DNA of 64,000 bases from Closterium sp. Naga37s-1 (GCA_947471745.1 CANJKZ010000955.1:3221501-3285500), one strand, 5' to 3'. Shown: positions 49,748-59,804, counted from the first letter of the stretch. The notes: generated from the sequence alone by a model not told the origin. Made by a program: numbers and translations.

Positions 49748-52700
49748 CTAAGGCGACGCAGGACGAGACTCAGGCTCACGACGCTCCGTAAGACCTCCAG
49801 TCGGACCAGTGTAAGGAGAAGGACCAGGGAGAGGGGAGTCAGACGGTAACTGTGACTGCGACTGGACAGACGGAGGACACTCTAAGGAGGGAGGAGGACA
49901 AGGAGGAGGAGGCTGACCAAGAACCTGCTGAAGGAGCGGAACGAAGTACGGCCGCGGCCGCGCAGCGTCTCCAGAACCAGCAGAGACACCAGCGCCAGGG
50001 TCCTCAGCACCAGCAGCAGCTCCACCTCCAGGGTCCTCAGCACCAGCAGCAGCTCCAACTCCAGGGTCCGCAGCACCAGCAGCAGCTCCGACTCCAGGGT
50101 CCGCAGCATCAGCAGCAACTCCAACGCCCGGATCCGCAGCACCAGCCGCACCTCCAGAAGAAGCAGCACCTCCAGCAGCTCCAGCAGCCCCAGCACCAGC
50201 AGCACCTCCAGCAGCTCCAGCAGCACCAGCAGTACCACCAGCATCAGCAGCACCTCCAGTAGCGTCAGCAGCACCAGCAGCTCCAGCACCAGCAGTACCT
50301 CGAGCAGCGCCAGAAGCACCGCCACCAGCAGAACCTCCAGCAGCTGGGTCCGCGACACTAGGAGCGCCACTCCGAAGACTGCAGCGCCGTGCGTACCACT
50401 CTCGGAGCCGCTGGGGAGAGGGCAGCTCCCGCCTAGGAGGGGAAGCACTAGCACCAGCTCCAGCAGTACTCCTGGCCCCAGAAGCACCTCTCCTGAGGCT
50501 GCAGTACTGTAAGTACCACTCACGCAGCTGCTGTGAGGAGAGAGCTCCTCCAGGTGTAGCACTCCCAGGCTCAGCACCTCCAGACGCAGCACCCCCAGAC
50601 GCAGCACCCGCAGGCTCAGCACCCCCAGGCTCTGCTCCCCCAGGCTCAGCACCCCCAGACTCCGCAACCCCAGGCTCCGCACCCCCAGACTCCGCAACCC
50701 CAGGCTCCGCACCCCCAGGCTCCGCACCCCCAGGCTCCGCACGCTCAGGCTCAGCACCCTCAGGCTCAGCACCCCTAGCAGGACGAGAGTCGACAGCTAC
50801 CTCGACAGGCTCAACCGGGTCTACCTGGGACACACCTGAGGAAGCGGCACCTTGAGGGGGGAGGGGGTCTACCACAGCAGCACCTGGCGCGAGGAAGAGA
50901 GGCGGGGGGGGAAGCGGGGCAGTGCGGTAGGGGAAGAGGCGGTAGTAGGGGACGGACTCGTCGAAAGTGACGTCCTGAGAAGGCAGGACACGGCGCGAGG
51001 TGGGGTGGTAAAACTGCCAACCAGACGCGTCCGGGACAAAGCCAAGGAAGACACAAGGAACAGCGCGGGAGGAGAGCTTGTCCGCGGACGTATCGCGAAC
51101 AAAGGCTCGAGATCCCCAGACCCGAAAGCGTGACGCATCGCCAACCTCTCCTGTCCAACGCAGTGTCGGCGAAGTCTCCGGAACGGAGACACGGGGCCAG
51201 AGGTTGAGCTGATGCGCAGCGTATCGGACTGCAAACGGCCACAGAAAGTGGGGGGCAGCCGCATGGATCAAGGAGGTACGAGCGACCTCTATGACCAAGC
51301 CAATGCGGCGCTCAGCAACCCCATTCTGTTGTGGAGAGGCCGGAAGCGTGAACGACTGGCGGATGCCGTGCTCCGCACAGTAGGCTGCCAAGAGGTCGGA
51401 GGAGAACTCACCACCTCTGTCAGAGTGCAAGCGCAGGACAGGAAAGTCCGAGTGGAAACGCTCGCTGAGCTGGAGACGAGAAGCGCTGATCCAAGGGATC
51501 AAAACATCAGGGACCTCAACCTTGGTGCGCAAGGGGAAGACCGTGGTGTAGCGCGAGTAGTCGTCAACAACTATCAGGAAGTACCTCTCCTGACCCTGAC
51601 CACGGACGCGGGCTGGGCCCCACACGTCCATGTGGAGCGTCTGCAAGGGAGCAGTCGTCGGGGGAAACGAGGAGGAGTGAGGAGCGGCGCGCTGCCGCCC
51701 CTCGACACAGGGAAGACAGGGAGGAGCAGGCGAGGGTGGGAGGGGAGGGAGAACCCTGGGAAGACCAGAGACAAGGTACCGTTTGTGCATGGCACGAAGG
51801 CGCTGCACGGACGGATGACCAAGTCGGTGGTGCCAGAGGACGGTCTCGTGCGCCAGAGAGCGACACGAGCAGGGGGCCGACAGCTGACCTGACGCAGACG
51901 CAGACGCAGCTACCTGAGGGGACTCAGTGGTCAGTGTGTACAGGTCCGACCCCGGCTGCCGAGTGAAGGTAGCCAGGTGACGGCCCGTCCGAGCACACGT
52001 GCAGTGTGTCACGCGCTCGTAGGCAGGGGTGAACTGGTGAACACCCCCGTCCTGGAGCGCACAACCCGCCACCAAGTTCGTAGAGAACGAGGGGAGGTGG
52101 AGACCTGACAGTGTGCCCGACGGGACCGCAGGACAAGGAAGGACAGTGGAGGAGGTCGCAATGACCGGACCCCCAGAGGGGTCAGCGAGGGAGACAGCAA
52201 CTGGCCGAGCAAGCGGCTCAAGGGCAGTGCGGTCACGAAAGAAACAGCGAGAAGCACCTGAGTCCAGAGTGAAGGTGTGCAGTGCCTCAGTCGACTCAGT
52301 ACCAGGGGGCGCAGACTCACGAGCACCTAGAGCAGCAGCCTCACCAGCATCTGGGGTAGCAAACACGCGAGTACCGGGAGTGGTAGCCTCACCAGCACCT
52401 AGGGCAACAGACGCACTAGCACCTAGAGCGGCAGCCTCACTCACAGGACACGGCAGCTGCACCTGTCCACTACCAGAAGCTCCCGAACGACGCACTCCAG
52501 AGCGACTGCCAATATGGCCACCCCGACAGCCCCAACTAGCGTACCACTCACGAAGCTGCTGGGGCGAGAGAGGATACGGCAGCTGCACCTGTCCACTACC
52601 AGAAGCTCCCAACCGACCCACTCCAGAGCGACTACTACTACGGCCACCCCGACAGCCCCAACTAGCGTACCACGCACGAAGCTGCTGGGGCGAAAGAGGA

Positions 52701-52978
52701 CACGGCAGCTGCACCTGTCCACTACCAGAAGCTCCCGACCGACCCACTCCAGAGCGACTACCACTACGGCCACCCCGACAGCCCCAACTAGCGTACCACT
52801 CACGAAGCTGCTGGGGCGTGAGAGACTCACGCGCACGGCCCTGGAGCTGCATCTGGCCACGCCAGGAGCAGCAGTAGCAGCAGTAGCGGCAGTAACAGCA
52901 GTAACAGCAGGAGCAGTAGCAGTGGGAGTAGAAAAGGCAGTAGCAGCAGTAGCAGCGGTAGTAGTGCTGGCAGGGCAA
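49748..52978 (-). CDS. Cop-B protease and integrase with repeat N-terminus (1076 residues)
   Basis: ATG at 52978 opens a frame that begins with about 37 residues rich in Cys and Tyr, encoded by a TACTGC microsatellite. Three tandem copies of a 42-residue unit follow (52825-52448: PQQLREWYASWGCRGG to QVQLPCP). Protease: LDSGASRCFF, Asp 239. GAG-pre-integrase: HHRLGH and CLPC. Integrase: Asp 451, Asp 520 and Glu 556 (35 residues between the last two). A linker follows of GGAEPGGA and GAAGGAAGA repeats. The frame ends at TAG 49750. Normal gag and its Cys/His motif are missing, so particles would need Gag from another copy. Confidence 0.94.
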   Translation of the reverse strand: MPCQHYYRCYCCYCLFYSHCYCSCCYCCYCRYCCYCCSWRGQMQLQGRARESLTPQQLREWYASWGCRGGRSGSRSGVGRSGASGSGQVQLPCPLSPQQLRAWYASWGCRGGRSSSRSGVGRLGASGSGQVQLPYPLSPQQLREWYASWGCRGGHIGSRSGVRRSGASGSGQVQLPCPVSEAAALGASASVALGAGEATTPGTRVFATPDAGEAAALGARESAPPGTESTEALHTFTLDSGASRCFFRDRTALEPLARPVAVSLADPSGGPVIATSSTVLPCPAVPSGTLSGLHLPSFSTNLVAGCALQDGGVHQFTPAYERVTHCTCARTGRHLATFTRQPGSDLYTLTTESPQVAASASASGQLSAPCSCRSLAHETVLWHHRLGHPSVQRLRAMHKRYLVSGLPRVLPPLPPSPAPPCLPCVEGRQRAAPHSSSFPPTTAPLQTLHMDVWGPARVRGQGQERYFLIVVDDYSRYTTVFPLRTKVEVPDVLIPWISASRLQLSERFHSDFPVLRLHSDRGGEFSSDLLAAYCAEHGIRQSFTLPASPQQNGVAERRIGLVIEVARTSLIHAAAPHFLWPFAVRYAAHQLNLWPRVSVPETSPTLRWTGEVGDASRFRVWGSRAFVRDTSADKLSSRAVPCVFLGFVPDASGWQFYHPTSRRVLPSQDVTFDESVPYYRLFPYRTAPLPPPPLFLAPGAAVVDPLPPQGAASSGVSQVDPVEPVEVAVDSRPARGAEPEGAEPERAEPGGAEPGGAEPGVAESGGAEPGVAESGGAEPGGAEPGGAEPAGAASGGAASGGAEPGSATPGGALSSQQLREWYLQYCSLRRGASGARSTAGAGASASPPRRELPSPQRLREWYARRCSLRSGAPSVADPAAGGSAGGGASGAARGTAGAGAAGAADATGGAADAGGTAGAAGAAGGAAGAGAAGAAGGAASSGGAAGAADPGVGVAADAADPGVGAAAGAADPGVGAAAGAEDPGGGAAAGAEDPGAGVSAGSGDAARPRPYFVPLLQQVLGQPPPPCPPPSLECPPSVQSQSQLPSDSPLPGPSPYTGPTGGLTERREPESRPASP

Positions 52979-54129
52979 TGCTCACCAGTGGTCGGCGCGG
53001 CAGGCGCAAGACGGTGGCGACAGCGGGGCCGCTACAACTGCAGGGCGGGGCCGGGCCGCAGCAGGGAGCTCCGCGGCAGCTGCTGCAGGGCGAGGCCGGG
53101 CCGCGACGGCAGCTGCTCCAGGTGCCAGGGGCGGCTGCTGCAGTGGCGGCTGCTCCAGGGGCCAGGGGCGGCTGCTGCAGTGGCGGCTGCTCCAGTGGCC
53201 AGGGGCGGCTGCTGCAGGGGCGGCTGCTCCAGGGGCCAGGGGCGGCTGCTGCAGGGGCGGCTGCTCCAGGGGCGAGGGGCGGCTCCTGCAGTGGCGGCTG
53301 CTCCAGTGGCCAGGGGCGGCTGCTGCAGGGGCGGCTGCTCCAGAGGCCAGGCACGGATTAGGTCAGGGCGACGCGGCGGGCAGGTGGCGACGCCGCGGGC
53401 AGGGCGACGCGGCGAGCAGGTGACGACGCCGCGAGCAGGGCGACGCGGCGAGCAGGTGACGACGCCGCGAGCAGGGCGACGCCGCGAGCAGGTGGCGACG
53501 CCGCGGGCAGGGCGACGCCGCGGGCAGGCGACGACGCCGCAGGCAGGCGACGACGCCGCGGGCAGGCGACGACGCCGCGGGCAGAGGCTACGTCGCGGGC
53601 AGGTGACGACGCCGCGGGCAGGCGGCGACGCCGCGGGCAGGGCGACGCAGCGGGCGGCGAGAGCCTGCAGGGGCGGCTCGCGGTCGGGCAGAGGCTGTGC
53701 GCGGGCCTGACGAGTCTGCAGGGGCAGCTCTCGGGCCTGACGGGCCTGCAGAGGCGGCTCGGGGGGGCCCTGACGGGTCTGCAGAGGCGGCTCGGGGGCC
53801 TGACGGACCTGCAGGGGCGGCTCGAGGGCGCACGAGGGCGCTCGAGGGCGCACGAGGGCGCACGAGGGCGCACGAGGGCGCACGAGGGCGCACGAAGGTG
53901 CACGAGGGCGCACGAGGGCGCACGAAGGCGCACGAGAGCGCACGAGAGCGCACGAAGGCGCACGAAGGCGCACTAGCAGAGAAAGGCGCACGAGGGCGCA
54001 CGAGGGCGCACGAGGGCGCATGAGGGCGCACGAAGGCGCACTAGCAGAGAAAGGCGCACGAGGGCGCACGTAAGGTAGGGCGCACGAGGGCGCTTCTAGC
54101 GGAATAGTGGGCCCATAGTAGAAAGCGGT
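52979..54129 (-). repeat. Leader of the young Cop-B element: three kinds of repeat
   Basis: GGCGGCTGCTGCAG and CTCCAGGGGC repeats fill 53110-53360. GCGACGCCGCGGGCAGG repeats fill 53370-53650. GGGCGCACGA decamers fill 53820-54090. All are C-rich in the RNA sense. Long Arg/Pro/Ala frames (for example 54141-53032) follow from the repeats. The normal gag start MAS-NVLTFD is not present. Confidence 0.85.
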
Positions 54130-54159
54130 CCTAGGTAGCAACCTAGGCTCGTGATACCA
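54130..54159 (-). promoter_or_regulatory. Cop-B primer-binding site and 7-bp stem-loop
   Basis: On the minus strand: TGGTATCACGAG (54159-54148) next to the LTR, then a perfect hairpin CCTAGGT, loop TGCT, ACCTAGG (54147-54130). A variant box GGGCCCACTA follows at about 54115-54106. The arms are unlike those of other subfamilies, but the pairing is complete. Confidence 0.82.
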
Positions 54160-54295
54160 TGTTAGAATCTAGAATAGAACGAGAATGCATGAAACTAGGT
54201 AGGAGGGGGATACAAGTAGGAAACCCTAACAAAGCTGTAACCCCTAAGGCTAAACCCACTATAGCCTACACAATATAAACATATAATGTTTGACA
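54160..54295 (-). repeat. Cop-B 5' LTR, 136 bp
   Basis: Differs from 47310-47445 at one position (TAACCCC against TACCCCC). GGTTG follows at 54296-54300. Confidence 0.94.
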
Positions 54296-55914
54296 GGTTG
54301 CTGCGTCTGGTCAGGAAGCCGCGTCTGGTCAGGTGTTTTCTGCCGCGTCAGGTCTAGTCCAGAGTCTGCCCCCTGCTCGTGTCGTCCTCTGTCGCACGAG
54401 TCTCTCCTTTGGCACCACCGCCTTGGTCACCCCTCCGTGCCTCGTCTTCCAGGTATGGCCTCCCGTACCCTTGTCTCGGGTCTCCCCCGGTCCCTCCCAG
54501 CAAGGGTGAGGTCACTGAGGTGTTGATCGACTGGATCCGCGTTGCCCGTCGCCAGCTCAGCGAGCGTTTCGGCTCGGACCTTCCTATTCTGCATCAGCAC
54601 TCAGACAGAGGTGGTGAGTTTTCCTCCGACCTTCAGAGGGCCTTCTGGCGTGCGGAGGGCATCCGCAAGACGTTCACGCTTCCGGCCTCCCCACGGCAAA
54701 ATAGGATTGCTGAGCGCCGCATTGGCATGGTCGTGGACGTCGCTCGTACGTCCATGATCCATGCGGCTGCTCCCCATTTTCTGTGGCCGTTCGCGGTTCA
54801 GTACACTGCGCATCAGATCAACCTTCAGCCTCGTGTCTCCTTGCCGGAGACCACACCTATTCTGCGGTGGACGGGGAAGGTTGGCGATGCGTCTGTGTTC
54901 CGTGTCTGGGGATCTTGAGCTTTTGTCCGCGATACTTCAGCGGACAAGCTGTCCTCCGGTGCCGTTCTCTGCGTCTTCCTTGGCTTCCCCCCTGACGCAC
55001 CCGGGTGGCAGTTATACCACCCCACCTCGCGTCAAGTTCTGTCCTCTCAGGACGTCACGTTTGACAAATCGGTGTCTTACTACCGTCTCTTTCCCTACCG
55101 CACTGCCTCTCTTCCCCGCCCCCCCACTCTTCCTAACACTAGGTGCTCCTCCGGTAGGCCCCCTCCCCCCTCAGGGTCCTTCCCCCTCAGGCGTGTCCCA
55201 GGTAGACCCTGCCGAGCCAGTCGAGGTAGCTGTCGACTCAGGTGCTGCTAGGGGTGCTGAGCCTGTGGGTGCGGGGACTGGTGGTGCTGAGCCTGGGGTT
55301 TCTGTGTCTGAGGGTGCGGAGCCTGGGGGTGCTGAGCCTGAGAGTGTGGAGCCTGGGGGTGCTGAGCCTGGGGGTGCTGAGTCTGGGAGTGCAGAGCCTG
55401 GGGGTGCTGAGCCTGCGCGTGCTGCGTCTGGAGGTCCTCCGGGTGTCCCGTCGCGGCGGGAGCCCCTCTCTCCGCAGCAGCTTTGTGAGTGGTACGCTCG
55501 GCGCTGTCAAGGTGCTGCTAGTGCTGCTGGTGCTGGAGGTGCTGCTGGTGCTGGAGGTACTGCTGGTGCTGGAGCTGCTGGAGGTGCTGCTGGTGCTGGA
55601 GTTGCTGGAGGTGCTGCTGGAGGTACTGGTGTTGTTGGAGGTCCTGCTGGTGTTGGAGCTGCTGGAGGTGCTGGAGCAGCTGGTCCCGGAGGTGCTCATA
55701 CTGGAGGTACTGGAGCTGCTGGGGCTAGTGGTGCTGCGGGAGTTGGAGCTGCAGGTGCTGGAGCTGTTGCTACCGGAGGTGCTTTTGGAGCTGGAGCTGC
55801 TGGAGGTACTGGAGCTGGTGGTGCTGCGGGAGTTGTAGCTGGCGACCCTGGAGCAAAGGGTACTGGTGTTGTCTCTGCTGTTTTTGGAGGCGCTGTGGGC
55901 CGCGGCCGTACTAC
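54296..55914 (+). pseudogene. Cop-B integrase and linker, core partly deleted
   Basis: Host frame of the 44715 element resumed. The zinc region (HHRLGH-like) is frameshifted. At about 54500 GGTCCCTCCCAG jumps to SKGEVTEVLIDWIR, deleting the CVPC motif and the first catalytic Asp. The second Asp (HSDRGGEF) and Glu (IAERRIG) remain in 54379-54918, which ends in TGA at 54916. The C-terminal part and the AEPGGAE-type and Ala/Gly/Val linker continue in 54919-55900. Confidence 0.88.
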
Positions 55915-57858
55915 GTTCCGCTCCTTCAGCAGGTTCTTGGTCTCTCGCCTTCTCCTGGTCCTACTCCTCCTTTACAGAGTCCACCGACAGTCCAGTCACA
56001 GTCGCAGTTACAGCCGACCTCTCCACTGCCTGGTCCTTCTCCTTACTCTAGACCGACTAGCGGTCTTACGAAGTGTCCACCGCTGTTTGAGTCCACTGCT
56101 GCGTCTGCTCTCGTTGCTGAGCTTGTTGACTTTGCTGCAGCCTGTCGCCTAGACTTCGCCACTAGTCTTGTTGCTGAGTCTGCGTCTGCGTCCATCGGGG
56201 GTGAGTGTGCTCTTGGCACGGACGTTCTTGAGGACTGACAGGAGGAGTTTGAGTGCTTTGCCGCTGCTGTTCCTCATCTCATGTCCATGCTGCTTGCCCC
56301 TGAGGGAGACCCGGATGCACCAGACATCCCGACCCCGCGCTCTTACGCAGAGGCGATAGAGGGTCCCTACTCCTCTCAGTGGCAGGCAGCCATGGACGCC
56401 GAGATGGCTTCCTGGAAGTCCACAGGCACCTACGTCGACGAGGTTCCCCCGCCTGGGGCGAAGTGGCATGTGGATTTTCAGGATGAAGCGGCCGCCCGGT
56501 TCTCCGCCTGTCTTCAAGGCGCGTTACGTTGCACGTAATTTCAGTCATCGACAGGGAGTTGACTTCTTCCAGACCTTCTCCCCTACCCCAAAGATGACCA
56601 CTCTTCGGGTTCTGCTGCACATCGCCGCTCAGCGTGACTACAAGCTCCACTCGCTTGACTTCAGCACAGCCTTCCTACAGGGCAGCCTGCACGAGGAGAT
56701 CTGGCTGCGCCGCCCACTTGGCTTCACTGGGTCTTTCCTGCTGGTACCCAGTGGAGCCTCCGGCGGCCAGTCTACGGTCTCCGCCAGGCACCCCGTGAGT
56801 GGCACGACACACTGAGGACGACTCTTGCAGCTCTTGGTTTTGCTCCTTCCACTGCTGACCCGTCGCTGTTTTTACGTACTGACACGACTCTGCCGCCGTT
56901 CTACGTTCTCGTGTACGTAGACGACTTGGTCTTTGCTACTGCTGACACTGAGGCACTCGCCCACGTGAAGTCGGAGCTGCAGAAGAGACACACGTGCACA
57001 GACCTGGGTGAGCTGACAAGTTATCTTGGCTTGCAGATCACCCGGGACAGAGCACAGCGCACCATTACCTTGACTCAGTCACACATGGTGCAGCAGGTCC
57101 TTCAGCGCTTCGACTTCACCTACTCCTCGCCAAAGTCCACTCCTCTGCCTACCGGTCAGTCGCTCTTAGCTCCACCTTCGGACGAGTCCGTAGAGCCGAG
57201 TGGCCCGTATCCAGAGCTTGTGGGCTGCCTCATGTACCTGATGACTTGCACACGACCTCACCTCGCATACCCTCTCAGCCTTCTGGCTCGCTACGTGGCT
57301 CCCGGTAGGCACCGAAAGGTGCACTGGGATGCTGCGAAGAGGGTGTTGCGCTACTTGTGCAGTACGTCGGGCATGGGGCTCGTGCTTGGAGGACGGGCTC
57401 GAGTTGTCCTCACTGGTCACGCAGACGCTTCCTGGGTTGACGACTTGGCTACGCAGCGGTCGTCACAGGGTTACACCTTCAGTCTTGGTTCCGGTTCTGT
57501 CTCTTGGCGGTCTACCCGCTCGTCTTCTGTTCTCAGCTCCAGTTGTGAGGCTGAGATCTACGCTGAGGCCATGGCTGCACAGGAGTTACACTGGCTCACC
57601 TACCTGCTGACCGACTTGGGAGAGGCTCCTCGTTCTCCTCCAGTTCTGTACGTCGACAACAAGGCCATGCTTGCCTTGTGTCAGGAGCACAGACTGGAGC
57701 AAAGAACGAAGCACATTGCTCTGCGCTACTTCCTTGCTCGAGAGTTGCAGCAGCGTGGCCAGCTTCGTCTGCTTACGTGGCCTCTCAGGCCAACACTGCT
57801 GATGTTTTCACCAAGGCACTTCAGCCTTGTGATCATTAGCGTTTCTGTACTGTTCTAG
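55915..57858 (+). pseudogene. Cop-B reverse transcriptase and RNase H (frameshifted)
   Basis: Spacer pieces (DFAAACRLDFATSLVAES) are in another frame. TGA lies at 56236. RVT_2 starts at 56281, and bases for the MWIF region are shifted near 56460. 56468-56815 carries KARYVARNFSH and LDFSTAFLQG, with a shift near 56740 after LGFTGSF. 56911-57858 opens with VYVDDLVFATAD and contains RNase H (GHADASW, SSCEAEIYAE, YVDNKA). A lost base near 57766 changes the last part, where the usual LAYVASQANTADVF is not read. Confidence 0.9.
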
Positions 57859-58125
57859 GCCTTGTACCTACTGTGCCTCACTTGCTTACTTCTTGACTCT
57901 GCTTGTACTGTACTCTTTATACATATACATGCATGCTTACACTTTCTAGGTTGTGTTCACTGTATTGTTTATTCTCCCTTATATAACTCTGCATGTGAAT
58001 TGGCCTTGTGGCCATTTGCTTGTGCTCAGACTGCGTGGTGACTTTGTGATCCACCCTGAGCTTGCTTTGCCTTTCTTGACTGGTCTTGTGACCTCTTGTT
58101 CTCCCCCACTTTACCTATGGGGGTG
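57859..58125 (+). other. Cop-B 3' untranslated block with polypurine tract
   Basis: Homologous to 38827-39055: CTTATATAACT, the GTGAATTGGCC region and CTATGGGGGTG before the LTR. Confidence 0.78.
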
Positions 58126-58256
58126 TGTCAAACTTATATGCTATATTCTATCTAGGCTGTAGTGGGGTAGTTCATATAGGGTACAACACTTTTATTTTTG
58201 CTACTTGCACCCACCTGCTTGCTTATTCAATCATTCACTCAGTCAGTATTCCAACA
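58126..58256 (+). repeat. Cop-B 3' LTR, 131 bp
   Basis: TGTCAAACTTATATGC...TATTCCAACA, about seven differences from 44715-44845. GGGAG (58257-58261) follows. Confidence 0.93.
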
Positions 58257-58261
58257 GGGAG

Positions 58262-58554
58262 ATGTGAAGTACTACCTTGGGATGCATGTGGAGAGGGACC
58301 TTGATAAGGAAGTGTTGAGGTTGCACCAAAGGAAGTATTGTGAGGGGCTGGCGGAGAAGTATGGGCTGCAAGATGGAGGAAAAGCCAGCAACCCCACTGC
58401 CTTTGGTGTTCACAGTGGAGCCCTGTGCTGATGAGGAGGTGGTGGGTGAGAGTGACGGGAAGTTGTTTCATTCCATGGTGGGGGCACTCAACTATGCGAC
58501 TAACCACATGCGGCCTGACATTGCCTTTGCTACATCCAGGCTTGCCAGTGTGGA
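58262..58554 (+). pseudogene. Cop-A unit 5: reverse transcriptase tail, truncated
   Basis: Continues exactly where 44714 stopped (GATGTGAAGTACTACC). It has GLQDGGKA where other units have the shared TGA, with an added A that shifts the frame. ALNYATNHMRPDIAF and TSRLASV follow. It is cut at GCCAGTGTGG (58554) and joined to minus-strand Cop-B gag, so RNase H and the 3' LTR of unit 5 are lost. Confidence 0.9.
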
Positions 58555-58927
58555 AACCCGATAGTTCGGGAAAGAGGTACGGCAGCATGATACGGCCTAG
58601 GGTAGCAGTAGAGGGGGAGGAGTAGCGAGAAACTACGGCGTCATAGAGTTCCTTCGTCGTCTTAAGCTGGTCAAAGTTGACTCGTTCCTCTAGCGGGAGG
58701 GCATTGCAGACAGAAAGGCGGGGGGAAGCATCGCGCGTGAGCCACTGAGTACGATGACCATGATCAGCTGACTCCTAAGGGGCAAGGCAAGATCCAGACG
58801 TGTGCTCAAGCAGTGAAAAGTCCTCCCTAGCTATGCTCTGCAGGTACAGGTGGAGATCCTCGAGCCAGCAGTCAAACCTAATCGGGCGACCCTCCACATC
58901 AAAGGTAAGGACATTAAGAGTAGCCAT
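58555..58927 (-). pseudogene. Cop-B gag N-terminus (further copy)
   Basis: ATG at 58927 starts MATLNVLTFDVEGRPIRFDC, then WLEDLHLYLQSIAREDFSLL. TAG at about 58777 breaks it. Downstream bases encode LTRDASPRLSVCNALPLEER and MLPYLFPELSGF. It ends at the junction with Cop-A at 58555, so only the first third of gag remains. Upstream, the leader is open in the same frame up to 59710. Confidence 0.86.
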
Positions 58928-58934
58928 AGTGGGC

Positions 58935-59640
58935 AGTAGCAGTGGCAGCAGCATCAGCAATAGCAAACAAGTATGACAGCAAAAGTAGCTCGGCTGGGCA
59001 GCTAGGTAGGGCGGCTCAGCAGGACGGTTCGGCAGGGCGGCGCGGCTCGGCTGGGCGGCACGGCGTGGGCGGCGCGGCGCGGTGCAGCTCGGGCAGGGCG
59101 GCGCGGCTCGGCAGGGCAGGGCGTCGTAGAGTGAGCGGCAGCAGCAGCGTAGCAGCAGCTGCAGCGTGTGCAGGGCCGTGTATGCGGCACACGACAGCGC
59201 GCGAGCTATGCGGGCAGGGCACGAGCGGCACATGCCGTAGGGGCAGTGCGAGGGCGGCGCCAGCAGTGTGCGGGCAGTGCACAGGCAGGGCGTGAGGTGT
59301 GCGGGCAGGGCGCCGGCGGTGTAGGCAGTTCGCGGGCGGGGCGAGCAGCGCGCGGGCAGCAAATGCAGCGCACGGGCGGTGCAGGCAGCGCAGGGGCAGC
59401 GCAAGCAGTGTGCGGGCAGCGGGCGCAGCGTGCAGGCAGGGCGCGCGGTGAGCTCAGGCAGCGCGCATGCAGCCAGCGTGAGCAGGGCAGCGTGCGGGCC
59501 ACGTGCTGGGCAGCGCATAGGACAGGGCAGAGCGCGTGGGGTAGCGCATGCAGGGCAGCGTGAGGGACGCTGTTTGGGCAGGGCAGGAACGAACGGGCAG
59601 GGCTGTTCGGGCAGTTCGAAACTAGCGGTGGGCCCTAACG
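58935..59640 (-). repeat. Cop-B leader, GC-rich irregular repeats
   Basis: Built from GGGCAGCGCG-, GCGGCGCGGCTCGG- and GTGCGGGCAG-like short repeats, less regular than other leaders. C-rich in the RNA sense. The minus-strand frame across it is open and in phase with gag, which may be chance in a stop-poor sequence. Confidence 0.8.
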
Positions 59641-59674
59641 GAGCGGTGCTATGGAAGGACCTGCTCTGATACCA
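59641..59674 (-). promoter_or_regulatory. Cop-B primer-binding site with imperfect stem-loop
   Basis: On the minus strand TGGTATCAGAGCAGG abuts the LTR. The hairpin arms are GGTCCT (59661-59656) and AGCACC (59650-59645), with one mismatch. CGTTAGGGCCCACC follows at about 59640-59627. Confidence 0.8.
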
Positions 59675-59804
59675 TGTCAAAATTAACGTGCAGGAATTAT
59701 GGACTAGCAATGTGAGATGAGTACAAGTACTAGGTCTAACCCTAAAGTGTTGTACTTAGTAGAGGCTAACCCACTACATCCTACAGATATACAAACACAG
59801 TTTG
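59675..59804 (-). repeat. Cop-B 5' LTR, slightly truncated
   Basis: The right-hand end is TTTTGACA on the minus strand next to the primer site. The other end reads CCAAACTGTGTTTG, so the first TGT of the LTR is lost where it joins a reverse transcriptase fragment at about 59804. It belongs to the gag fragment at 58555-58927. Confidence 0.8.

Larger units (their letters stand above)
47310..54295 (-). mobile_element. Young minus-strand Cop-B element without normal gag
   Basis: 6986 bp, flanked by GGTTG (47305-47309 and 54296-54300). The two 136-bp LTRs differ at one base (47391 C, 54241 A region), the lowest divergence of any pair here, so it is the latest datable insertion. It carries protease, integrase, reverse transcriptase and RNase H in one phase with a single TAG at 49748-49750. 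The N-terminal and central gag domains are absent. Confidence 0.96.
44715..58256 (+). mobile_element. Cop-B element nested in Cop-A unit 5 and itself interrupted
   Basis: Flanked by GGGAG at 44710-44714 and 58257-58261; the uninterrupted site is seen at 3851-3855. Its two 131-bp LTRs differ at about seven positions. Without the internal element (47310-54295 plus one duplication) it is about 6.55 kb. It lacks the gag start and part of the integrase core and has several frameshifts. Confidence 0.95.

Noticed and set aside
53032-54141. 369-residue minus-strand frame of Arg/Pro/Ala repeats upstream of the young element's pol
   Set aside because: It is encoded by leader minisatellites, is in a different phase from the protease frame, and contains no gag motif.
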